Source: Betaproteobacteria bacterium (GTDB taxonomy: Bacteria; Pseudomonadota; Gammaproteobacteria; Burkholderiales; SG8-41). Taken from it: a stretch of DNA of 10,324 nt. Positions 1 through 6,298 of the stretch are shown here, in pieces (the first letter of the stretch is position 1; the number at the start of each line of letters is the position of its first letter). Under the pieces are notes generated by a model that saw only the letters and a program-made list of their open reading frames with translations, ran no database searches and was not told the origin of the DNA. Made by a program: the position numbers and the translations under genes. Where the stretch lies: the NCBI GenBank assembly GCA_029883965.1, contig JAOUIN010000067.1, positions 1 through 10,324 on the forward strand, in the 5' to 3' direction.

Positions 1-655
1 ACGCGAGCAGTTCTTCCAGACGGAACAGCACCGGGTTCGTGCGTTTGTGCCGCGGGTCGCTCAGCATTTCGACCTGGTCGGGTGCAGTTTCATGAGCCCA
101 GGCGCGGGCAATGAACTGTGCTTTTTTTTCCGTCAGACGCGGATTGTCGCGGCGCAGCCGCGCACTCAGCGCGGCAAACGAATCATAAATGCGAAAGCGC
201 GGCTCAGTGTCCAGCTCATCGAGCCAGCGGCGGTAGCGCGCCGGTGCGTCAGCGGGCGTGGTGCGCGCAAGACCGAATCCCTCCAGGGAAACCACGCGTG
301 CCACGCGTCCGGGTCGGAGGCCGGCGTAAGTGCAGGCGATGACGCCGCCCATGCTGTGGCCGACCAGTTGCACCGGTTTTTCGGGCGAGTAGATCGCGAG
401 CAGTGTATCGAGGTCGGCGTAGTAATCCGGGAACCAGTAGCCGGAAGCCGACCACGCGCTGAGGCCGAAGCCGCGCCAATCGGGCGCGATGACGTGCCAG
501 TCGCGCTTGAGTTTGTCGACGACAAACTGGAATGATGCCGAGACGTCCATCCACCCGTGCAGCATAAACAGCGGTGGTGCCTCCACTGCACCCCAGCTGC
601 GCACGTGATGCCGCAGGCCGTTGAATTCATGAAATGTTGTGTTTCCGGATTTCAT
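1..655 (-). CDS. alpha/beta hydrolase, 3'-truncated by window edge
   Basis: This is the N-terminal 218 residues of an alpha/beta-fold hydrolase; the frame is still open at the left edge. Seen: an oxyanion-loop motif HGWMD (residues 34-38), a DWRGFG turn (59-64), and the nucleophile elbow GHSMGG (99-104) with Ser101 as the presumed catalytic serine. The cap region begins after LEGFGL (124-129). The catalytic Asp and His would normally lie further along and are outside the window, so activity cannot be judged. Family members are commonly about 270-300 residues. The motif set suits a general serine hydrolase/esterase (SERHL-like); the substrate cannot be told. The start ATG (655-653) overlaps the TGA of the upstream permease gene as ATGA, which both supports this start and implies translational coupling. 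No signal peptide is visible, so it is probably cytoplasmic. Confidence 0.88.
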   Translation of the reverse strand, partial: MKSGNTTFHEFNGLRHHVRSWGAVEAPPLFMLHGWMDVSASFQFVVDKLKRDWHVIAPDWRGFGLSAWSASGYWFPDYYADLDTLLAIYSPEKPVQLVGHSMGGVIACTYAGLRPGRVARVVSLEGFGLARTTPADAPARYRRWLDELDTEPRFRIYDSFAALSARLRRDNPRLTEKKAQFIARAWAHETAPDQVEMLSDPRHKRTNPVLFRLEELLA

Positions 656-1566
656 GCGGTCGGCTCAGTTTTCTTGCGTGCGGCAGCGCGGATGCGCAAT
701 GCGTTCCAGGACAATACCGCGAGGCTGGCGACGATCAGCAGCATGCCCAGTGATTCGACCGGTCCGGGTTGCTCGCCGAGCTGCAGTCGCGCAGACAATA
801 TGCCGATTGCCGGTATGGCCATGACCGACAGGCCGGCGATGCCGGCGGGCAGCAGCTTCAGCACATAAAACCACAGCGCCCAGCCGAGCACGGTGCCGAA
901 CAGCGTGCCGTAAGCGAGCACGAACCAGAAGTATGGGGTCCATTCTACCGGCCGTGCCGACAGGAAGAACGCGAGCACCGCCAGCACCAGGCTGCCGAGC
1001 AGCATCTGCCATGCCGTCAGCGCGATCGTGCCGACGGCGAGATGTTCGCGCCAGCGTCGGGTCAGCACGGCGGCCACGGCCCAGCTGACGCCGGTGAGTA
1101 TGGCCAGCACATTTGCTGTCCAGGTGCCGGACAGCGACCAGGGCTCGAGTATCAATACGAGTCCTGCCGCGGACAGCGCTATTGCCAGCCATTGCAGGCC
1201 GCGGATGCGTTCGCCGAGTGCCGGCCACGCGAACAGTACGGTCCAGAACGGCATGGTGTAAACCAGTACCGCGGTCTTGCCGGCGCCGCCGGAGACCAGT
1301 GCCAGCGAAACCAGCGCGTTGAAGGCGGTGGTCTGCCACAGGCCGAGGATGATGACGTGACGGGGCGAGCGCAGTGCCAGGCTTTCGCCGCGCCAGGCGG
1401 CGATCGCGAACAGCAGAATTGCACCGGGCAGCGTGCGCAGCGCAGCGTAGTCCCAGGGGTCGGCGAAACGCACGCCTTCCTTCAGGATGACCCAGGTGTA
1501 GCCCCAGACAGCACAAAGTGCGATGAGCGCGATGATGCCCGAACGGGGTAGCGGAGTCTGTTGCAT
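652..1566 (-). CDS. EamA/DMT-superfamily permease (10 TM)
   Basis: This is a 304-residue inner-membrane protein of the drug/metabolite transporter superfamily (EamA, RhaT/YdcZ-like). Seen: about ten hydrophobic helices in two tandem repeats, roughly residues 11-141 and 152-288. Each repeat ends with the family-typical LGE motif (LGER at 117-120, LGEQ at 263-266). Helix 1 has the usual ALCAVWGYTWV pattern, and the C-terminus is a short basic tail (RIRAAARKK). Family knowledge: these proteins export or exchange small metabolites, amino acids or drugs by secondary transport; the substrate cannot be inferred here. The length is standard. The gene ends in a 4-base overlap with the alpha/beta hydrolase gene downstream, so the two are probably co-expressed. 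It is divergent from dnaE. The ribosome binding site before ATG 1566 is weak, so the exact start is slightly uncertain. Confidence 0.93.
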   Translation of the reverse strand: MQQTPLPRSGIIALIALCAVWGYTWVILKEGVRFADPWDYAALRTLPGAILLFAIAAWRGESLALRSPRHVIILGLWQTTAFNALVSLALVSGGAGKTAVLVYTMPFWTVLFAWPALGERIRGLQWLAIALSAAGLVLILEPWSLSGTWTANVLAILTGVSWAVAAVLTRRWREHLAVGTIALTAWQMLLGSLVLAVLAFFLSARPVEWTPYFWFVLAYGTLFGTVLGWALWFYVLKLLPAGIAGLSVMAIPAIGILSARLQLGEQPGPVESLGMLLIVASLAVLSWNALRIRAAARKKTEPTA

Positions 1567-1618
1567 TGAAATTCACGGATGGCGGCGGGGCGCGCGCAGG
1601 ATCTGGCGCGGCGACGGG

Positions 1619-1647
1619 ATTATGCGGCAATTGCCATGATCTGGCCA
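1619..1647 (-). promoter_or_regulatory. putative sigma70-type promoter of permease-hydrolase operon
   Basis: Reading the minus strand, TGGCCA (1647-1642; 4 of 6 matches to TTGACA) is followed by a 17-base spacer and CATAAT (1624-1619; 5 of 6 matches to TATAAT). Transcription would start near 1612 and give a leader of about 45 bases before the permease ATG at 1566. The spacer contains the perfect palindrome GGCAATTGCC (1626-1635), a possible operator position. This is consensus matching by eye in GC-rich DNA, so it is a candidate only. Confidence 0.35.
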
Positions 1648-1712
1648 TGCGCCCGGGTCCATGGCGCGCGAACCACACGGTGATGTGCGGCGCAATTCGT
1701 CCGCACCTCTGA

Positions 1713-1733
1713 ACTGCATACGCGGTACGCAGT
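1713..1733. repeat. 21-bp imperfect palindrome (operator-like dyad)
   Basis: The two 9-base arms ACTGCATAC and GTACGCAGT are complementary except at one position, around a 3-base centre. The element lies 90 bases upstream of the dnaE start and 146 bases upstream of the permease start. It could be a binding site for a dimeric regulator or a small hairpin. It is not followed by a T-run, so it is not an intrinsic terminator. I do not recognise the site as that of a known regulator. Confidence 0.35.
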
Positions 1734-1823
1734 GTGCGCCTCTATGTCGCGGATTTTTCGGGCTTAGTTGAAACAGGTGATGTGATGATCGGCGCGACGC
1801 GGGCGATGCACTAAAATAACGCC

Positions 1824-4800
1824 ATGCAGCCAGCGTTCATTCATTTGCGATTGCACAGCGAATATTCAATCGTCGATGGCATCGTGCGCATTGACGAGGG
1901 CGTGGCTGCCGCCGCGGCCGACGGCATGCCGGCACTGGCGCTAACCGATCTCGGCAACGTCTTTGGCATGGTCAAGTTCTACCAGGAGGCGCGCGCCAGG
2001 GGGATCAAACCCGTTATCGGCTGCGATCTGTGGCTGACCAACGAAACTGATCGCGACAATCCTTTTCGCGTGCTGATGCTGGCACAGAACAATGATGGAT
2101 ACCTGCGGCTGTGCGAGCTTTTGACGCGGGCGTATCGCAGCAATCAGTACCGCGGGCGCGCGGAAGTCCTGAAAGCCTGGTTCAGTGAAACCGGCACCGG
2201 CGGGCTGATCGCGCTCTCCGGCGCCCATCATGGTGACGTGGGCCAGGCACTGGTGGCCGGTAATCAGGAGGCTGCGCGGCGGCTGGCGCAGGAATGGGCG
2301 GCATTGTTCCCGGATCGTTTTTACCTGGAGGTGCAGCGCCTGGGCGCGCAGGCGATGACCGGCGGTGCTGCGGTCATACCGGTCGAACACCATGTCGAGC
2401 GTGCGTTGACGCTGGCGGGCACGCTGGGTCTGCCCGCGGTCGCCACGCACCCGGTACAGTTTCTCAAGCGCGAGGATTTCCGTGCACACGAAGCGCGTGT
2501 GTGCGTGTCCGAGGGTTACATACTGTCCGACCAGCGCCGGCCCAGGCGTTACAGTGCCGAGCAGTATTTCAAGACCCAGCAGGAAATGGCGGCGCTGTTT
2601 GCCGATGTGCCCGAGGTACTTCAGAACACCGTTGAAATCGCCAAGCGCTGCACCCTTAGCCTGACACTGGGCAAGAGCCGCCTGCCGCATTTTCCGACGC
2701 CGGAGAATGTCAGTCTCGAGGAGCATTTGCGTGCCTGCGCCGGAGATGGCCTGAGCGCACGCCTGGTGGAGCTGTATCCGGACATCGCCGAGCGCAAAGC
2801 CAAAGAGCCTGCCTATCGGGAGCGCCTCGAGTTCGAAATCAAGACCATACTGCAGATGGGTTTTCCCGGCTATTTTCTGATCGTTGCCGATTTCATCAAC
2901 TGGGCCAAGCACAACGGCGTTCCGGTCGGGCCGGGGCGCGGCTCCGGTGCGGGTTCACTGGTGGCTTACAGTCTCGGGATTACCGATCTCGATCCGCTGC
3001 GCTACAACCTGCTGTTCGAGCGCTTTCTCAATCCGGAGCGGGTGTCGATGCCCGACTTTGACATCGATTTCTGCCAGGACGGCCGCGATCGCGTCATCGA
3101 CTATGTGAAAACGCGCTACGGTGCGGACTCGGTTTCGCAAATTGCGACGTTCGGCACCATGGCGGCCAAGGCCGTGGTGCGCGATGTCGGCCGCGTGCTC
3201 GACCTGGGTTACAGCTTCTGCGACCAGCTGGCCAAGCTGATTCCGTTCCAGCCGGGCAAGCACATCACGCTGGCGGACGCGCGCAAGATGGAGCCGCAGC
3301 TGGCCGAGCGCGAAAAGAAGGAGGAGGAGGTTGCCGAACTGCTGGAGCTTGCCGAAACGCTGGAGGGGCTGACGCGCAATGTCGGTATGCACGCGGGCGG
3401 CGTGCTGATCGCGCCGGGAAAACTGACGGATTTCTGCCCGCTGTACGTGGCCGATGCGTCAAACGCCGCGGTCAGCCAGTTCGACAAGGATGATGTGGAG
3501 GCAATCGGGCTGGTCAAGTTCGACTTTCTCGGGCTGACGACGCTGACGATACTCGACTGGACCGTGCGCTACATCCGGCAGCTTGACGAACAATCGGATC
3601 TGCGCCTGGAGAAACTGCCTCTGGATGACAAGGCGTCCTACGAAATTTTCCAGCAGGCCAACACCACGGCGGTGTTCCAGTTTGAATCGCGCGGCATGCG
3701 CGACCTGCTGAAAAGTGCCAAGCCGGATCGTTTTGGCGACCTGATCGCGCTGGTTGCGCTGTACCGGCCGGGGCCGATGGAACTGATTCCCGAATTCTGC
3801 GCGCGCAAGCACGGCAAGCGCTTCAATTATCCCGACCCGCGCGTCGAGAGCATCCTTGCCGAAACCTACGGCATCATGGTGTACCAGGAGCAGGTGATGC
3901 AGATGGCGCAGATCATCGGCGATTACAGCCTGGGCGGCGCCGATCTGCTGCGCCGCGCGATGGGCAAGAAGAAACCTGAGGAAATGGCCGAGCACCGCGG
4001 GCTGTTTCAGACCGGCGCGGCCAAAAACGGTCTGACCCGGGGCAAGGCCGACGAGTTGTTCGACCTGATGGAGAAATTTGCCGGTTACGGATTCAACAAA
4101 TCGCACGCTGCCGCCTATGCGCTGGTTGCGTACCAGACGGCATACATGAAGGCGCACCATCCGGCGGCATTCCTGGCGGCCAACATGTCGGCGGTCATGA
4201 ATGACACCGACAAGGTGCAGCAGCTGGTCGACGACGCGCGCGAGAACCGGCTGGAGGTGCTGGCGCCGGACGTCAACAGCAGTGGCTACCGTTTCGAACC
4301 GGTGGATGAACAGCACATCCGCTATGGTCTGGGCGGGGTCAAGGGCAGCGGCGAGGGCGCGGTCAACCATATCGTCGAAGTGCGCACCGCGGGCGGGCCG
4401 TTCCGCGACCTTTTTGATTTCTGCCACCGTGTCGACAACCGCGTGGTGAACCGCCGCGTGGTCGAGTCGCTGATCCGCGCAGGTGCTTTCGACAGCGTCA
4501 ACGACAATCGCGCGGAACTGATGGCTTGCGTCGGGCTGGCGCTGGAGACTGCGGAGCAGGCCAGCCGTACCGCATCGCAGACCAGCCTGTTCGGTGACGT
4601 CGCCGATGCGCCGCACGTGGTGGCGCCCTCGAACGTGCCGCGCTGGAGCAAGAAGGAACTGCTGCAGAACGAGAAGCTCGCGCTGGGTTACTACCGCAGC
4701 GACCACCTGTTCAATGTCTATCGAGACGAGGTGCGGCGCATGGTCGGCAAGAAACTGGCCGAACTGCAGACTGCCAGTGACATCGCCGGGCGCACGGTGA

Positions 4801-5330
4801 GCATCGCCGGCGTGGTGTTGTCGCTGCGCGTGCAGAATACCGCCAGCGGGCGTATGGGGATCGTCACGCTGGCTGACGACACCGGCAAGCATGAGGTGGT
4901 CGTGTTCCGTGAGGCCTTTGACCGTTTCCGGCACAAGCTGCGCGAGGATGAGCTGCTGGTGGTCGAGGTGCGCGGCCGCCAGCGCTACCGCGGCCCGGAT
5001 GCTGACGGTGACAACGGCAACGGCGGTGACAACTCGCTGCGGCTGGAGGCCCTGAACGTGCTCGATCTCAACGAGGCGCGCAACCGTTATGCCCGCGGCA
5101 TCCGCCTGACCTGCAACGGCCAGTCCTCAGGCAGCAAGCTGAAGGAACTGCTGGCGCCGCACCGGCAGGGGCAATGCCCGGTGGCAGTCGAGTATCTGAG
5201 TAACGGCGCGCGCTGCGAGGTGAAACTCGGCCCGTCATGGCAGGTGAGCATCAATGAAGATCTGATCCGCTCGCTCTCCGATTGGCTGAAGCCGGAGAAC
5301 GTGAATATCGTTTACGGCGCGTCCGAATGA
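1824..5330 (+). CDS. dnaE: DNA polymerase III alpha subunit
   Basis: This is the catalytic subunit of the replicative DNA polymerase (E. coli DnaE type; 1168 residues against 1160 in E. coli). Domains in order: PHP (about 1-280), palm/thumb/fingers (about 290-810), helix-hairpin-helix/beta-binding region (about 820-930), OB fold (about 990-1085) and C-terminal tau-binding domain. The acidic cluster DFDID (411-415) supplies D413 and D415, and KFDFLG supplies D567; these match E. coli D401, D403 and D555 at one constant offset. QTSLF (919-923) fits the internal beta-clamp motif. The PHP start reads HLRLHSEYS, with Arg in place of the first His of the active HxH pair, so PHP is probably metal-free and proofreading falls to a separate DnaQ. 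An in-frame TAA at 1812-1814 makes ATG 1824 the earliest start. No clear Shine-Dalgarno sequence is seen. A Gly/Asp/Asn-rich insert sits in the OB fold (1057-1070). The gene converges on acyP. Confidence 0.98.
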   Translation: MQPAFIHLRLHSEYSIVDGIVRIDEGVAAAAADGMPALALTDLGNVFGMVKFYQEARARGIKPVIGCDLWLTNETDRDNPFRVLMLAQNNDGYLRLCELLTRAYRSNQYRGRAEVLKAWFSETGTGGLIALSGAHHGDVGQALVAGNQEAARRLAQEWAALFPDRFYLEVQRLGAQAMTGGAAVIPVEHHVERALTLAGTLGLPAVATHPVQFLKREDFRAHEARVCVSEGYILSDQRRPRRYSAEQYFKTQQEMAALFADVPEVLQNTVEIAKRCTLSLTLGKSRLPHFPTPENVSLEEHLRACAGDGLSARLVELYPDIAERKAKEPAYRERLEFEIKTILQMGFPGYFLIVADFINWAKHNGVPVGPGRGSGAGSLVAYSLGITDLDPLRYNLLFERFLNPERVSMPDFDIDFCQDGRDRVIDYVKTRYGADSVSQIATFGTMAAKAVVRDVGRVLDLGYSFCDQLAKLIPFQPGKHITLADARKMEPQLAEREKKEEEVAELLELAETLEGLTRNVGMHAGGVLIAPGKLTDFCPLYVADASNAAVSQFDKDDVEAIGLVKFDFLGLTTLTILDWTVRYIRQLDEQSDLRLEKLPLDDKASYEIFQQANTTAVFQFESRGMRDLLKSAKPDRFGDLIALVALYRPGPMELIPEFCARKHGKRFNYPDPRVESILAETYGIMVYQEQVMQMAQIIGDYSLGGADLLRRAMGKKKPEEMAEHRGLFQTGAAKNGLTRGKADELFDLMEKFAGYGFNKSHAAAYALVAYQTAYMKAHHPAAFLAANMSAVMNDTDKVQQLVDDARENRLEVLAPDVNSSGYRFEPVDEQHIRYGLGGVKGSGEGAVNHIVEVRTAGGPFRDLFDFCHRVDNRVVNRRVVESLIRAGAFDSVNDNRAELMACVGLALETAEQASRTASQTSLFGDVADAPHVVAPSNVPRWSKKELLQNEKLALGYYRSDHLFNVYRDEVRRMVGKKLAELQTASDIAGRTVSIAGVVLSLRVQNTASGRMGIVTLADDTGKHEVVVFREAFDRFRHKLREDELLVVEVRGRQRYRGPDADGDNGNGGDNSLRLEALNVLDLNEARNRYARGIRLTCNGQSSGSKLKELLAPHRQGQCPVAVEYLSNGARCEVKLGPSWQVSINEDLIRSLSDWLKPENVNIVYGASE

Positions 5331-5357
5331 ACGACAGCAGCTGGCAGCCGTGTCCGG

Positions 5358-5642
5358 TCAGGCCGTGGGGCGTGTTTCGAATGCGGCGTAATCGCCTGAT
5401 GGTTCTTCGCGGACCTCGAGACTGCTGACTTTTGCCGCCCGCGGACCGCGATGCGCGCACTCGATGATGGCGCCGACTGCGGCCGGTATGCCCTGGACCA
5501 CCGCTTCCACGCTGCCATCGGTGCGGTTGCATACCCAGCCGCGCACACCCAGTTCGCCTGCCTTGTACGCGACGTAGTTGCGGAATCCGACGCCTTGTAC
5601 GCGGCCGCGGATGGTCAGGTGACGGGTCAGGATTTCAGTCAT
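5358..5642 (-). CDS. acyP: acylphosphatase
   Basis: This is a small cytoplasmic enzyme (94 residues, typical for the family) that hydrolyses the carboxyl-phosphate bond of acylphosphates. Seen: the N-terminal signature GRVQGVGFR (13-21), which forms the phosphate-binding loop and supplies the essential Arg21, and the second signature GWVCNRTDGSVE (35-46) with the catalytic Asn39. These correspond to Arg23 and Asn41 of the vertebrate enzymes. The C-terminus (FETRPTA) fits the final beta strand. The gene converges on dnaE with 27 bases between the stops, and no intrinsic terminator is visible there. Its start is divergent from the DsrE-like lipoprotein gene, 112 bases away. The ribosome binding site is weak. 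ATG 5642 is the only good start, because it sits just ahead of the first beta strand. Confidence 0.96.
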   Translation of the reverse strand: MTEILTRHLTIRGRVQGVGFRNYVAYKAGELGVRGWVCNRTDGSVEAVVQGIPAAVGAIIECAHRGPRAAKVSSLEVREEPSGDYAAFETRPTA

Positions 5643-5754
5643 GCATGATCGCGTTGATGGTTGCGGTAGCGACGGGTGAAGTGTAGGCTTTGCAGCGCAT
5701 GTACGGTATAAACCTAATAAATTAATTCGCCTTATTCACTGATCGGAGGAGTCT
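5643..5754 (+). promoter_or_regulatory. divergent acyP / lipoprotein promoter region with strong RBS
   Basis: This 112-base spacer contains an AT-rich island (about 5707-5737) that stands out from the GC-rich surroundings. It includes TATAAA (5707-5712), a possible -10 for the plus-strand lipoprotein gene, but no convincing -35 lies at 16-18 bases. A textbook Shine-Dalgarno sequence GGAGGAG (5745-5751) precedes ATG 5755 and fixes the start of the lipoprotein. It is the strongest ribosome binding site in the window and suggests high expression. The acyP promoter on the other strand could not be resolved. Confidence 0.45.
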
Positions 5755-6204
5755 ATGAAACACGCAGCAATTGGAAGCTTGTTGGTTGTCGCCGCCCTGG
5801 CGTCAGGCTGTGCGGGTACGGGCGGCGTTGATGCCAAGGCTAATGTCGCGGAAGATAAAGTGGTTTATCACATCAACGATGCCAACGACCAGGCTGTGGG
5901 CGCATTGCGCAATATCGGCAATCACCTTGAGGTCAATCCGAAAGCAAAGATTGTCGTGGTCACGCATTCGCGCGGCGTTGATTTTCTGTTTGACGGCGCC
6001 AAGGACAAGAACGGCAACCCGTACAACATTCCGGTTGAAAAGCTGAAAGCCCAGGGCGTGCAGTTCGACGTCTGCAGCATCACGCTGCGCAACCGCAAGC
6101 TCGACAAGAGCAAGTTCGTACCCGAGGCGACTTATGTGCCGTCCGGCGTGGCGGAGATTACGCGGCTCCAGCAACGCGAAGGCTACGCCTACCTGCGTCC
6201 GTAA
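5755..6204 (+). CDS. DsrE/DsrF-like family lipoprotein
   Basis: This is a 149-residue secreted protein. Seen: a basic N-terminus, a hydrophobic segment (residues 5-16) and a lipobox ending ASGC, with Cys19 as the predicted lipidated residue. No Asp follows the Cys, so the outer membrane is the likely destination. The mature part reads VVYHINDANDQAVGALRNIGNH, split here as VVYHIND (37-43) and ALRNIGNH (50-57). It continues with KIVVVTHSRGVDFL (65-78), LKAQGVQFDVC (97-107) and VPSGVAEITRLQQREGYAYLRP, cited here by its start VPSGVAEI (128-135). This pattern fits the DsrE/DsrF-like (PF02635-type) fold, with conserved Cys107 where sulfur-relay members carry their active cysteine. No sulfur-oxidation genes are nearby, so a role in sulfur transfer is only suggested by family. 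It is a single-gene unit with a strong ribosome binding site and its own terminator. Confidence 0.82.
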   Translation: MKHAAIGSLLVVAALASGCAGTGGVDAKANVAEDKVVYHINDANDQAVGALRNIGNHLEVNPKAKIVVVTHSRGVDFLFDGAKDKNGNPYNIPVEKLKAQGVQFDVCSITLRNRKLDKSKFVPEATYVPSGVAEITRLQQREGYAYLRP

Positions 6205-6219
6205 ACGGGGCGGTAGCGC

Positions 6220-6254
6220 AAAAAAAAAAGGGGCGGCCCGTGCCGCCCTTTTTT
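6220..6254. terminator. bidirectional intrinsic terminator
   Basis: A perfect 7-bp stem GGGCGGC (6231-6237) and GCCGCCC (6242-6248) encloses the loop CCGT. It is followed on the plus strand by six T (6249-6254) and preceded by ten A (6220-6229), which become a T-run on the minus strand. It therefore fits Rho-independent termination of both the plus-strand lipoprotein gene (stop at 6204) and the minus-strand SulP cluster (stop at 6299). Confidence 0.92.
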
Positions 6255-6298
6255 CTGCATCAATCGTGTTGCGGGTTACGGTGCCTGCGAAGTCCGGT

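Larger units (their letters stand above)
1567..1823. other. divergent intergenic region with several dyads
   Basis: This 257-base spacer separates the permease and dnaE starts and should hold both promoters. On the minus strand a plausible sigma70-like promoter is visible (listed separately). Three symmetrical elements are present: a perfect 10-base palindrome GGCAATTGCC (1626-1635), an inverted repeat GTGCGG/CCGCAC with a 10-base spacer (1685-1706), and a 21-base imperfect palindrome (1713-1733) with 8 of 9 arm positions paired. For dnaE, a TAAAAT hexamer (1812-1817) lies only 6 bases before the ATG with no good -35 partner at 17 bases, and a TTGAAA hexamer (1768-1773) has no well-spaced -10. 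The dnaE promoter is therefore not resolved. No small ORF or RNA gene is evident. Confidence 0.5.

Noticed and set aside
3459..4934. Long minus-strand open frame (about 490 codons) opposite dnaE
   Set aside because: It lies wholly antisense to a clear dnaE. Its translation is His/Gln/Arg/Val-rich with no recognisable domain, which is typical of a mirrored frame in GC-rich coding DNA.
5331..5357. Possible terminator between dnaE and acyP
   Set aside because: The 27 bases and their flanks show only short imperfect complementarity and no T-run on either strand.
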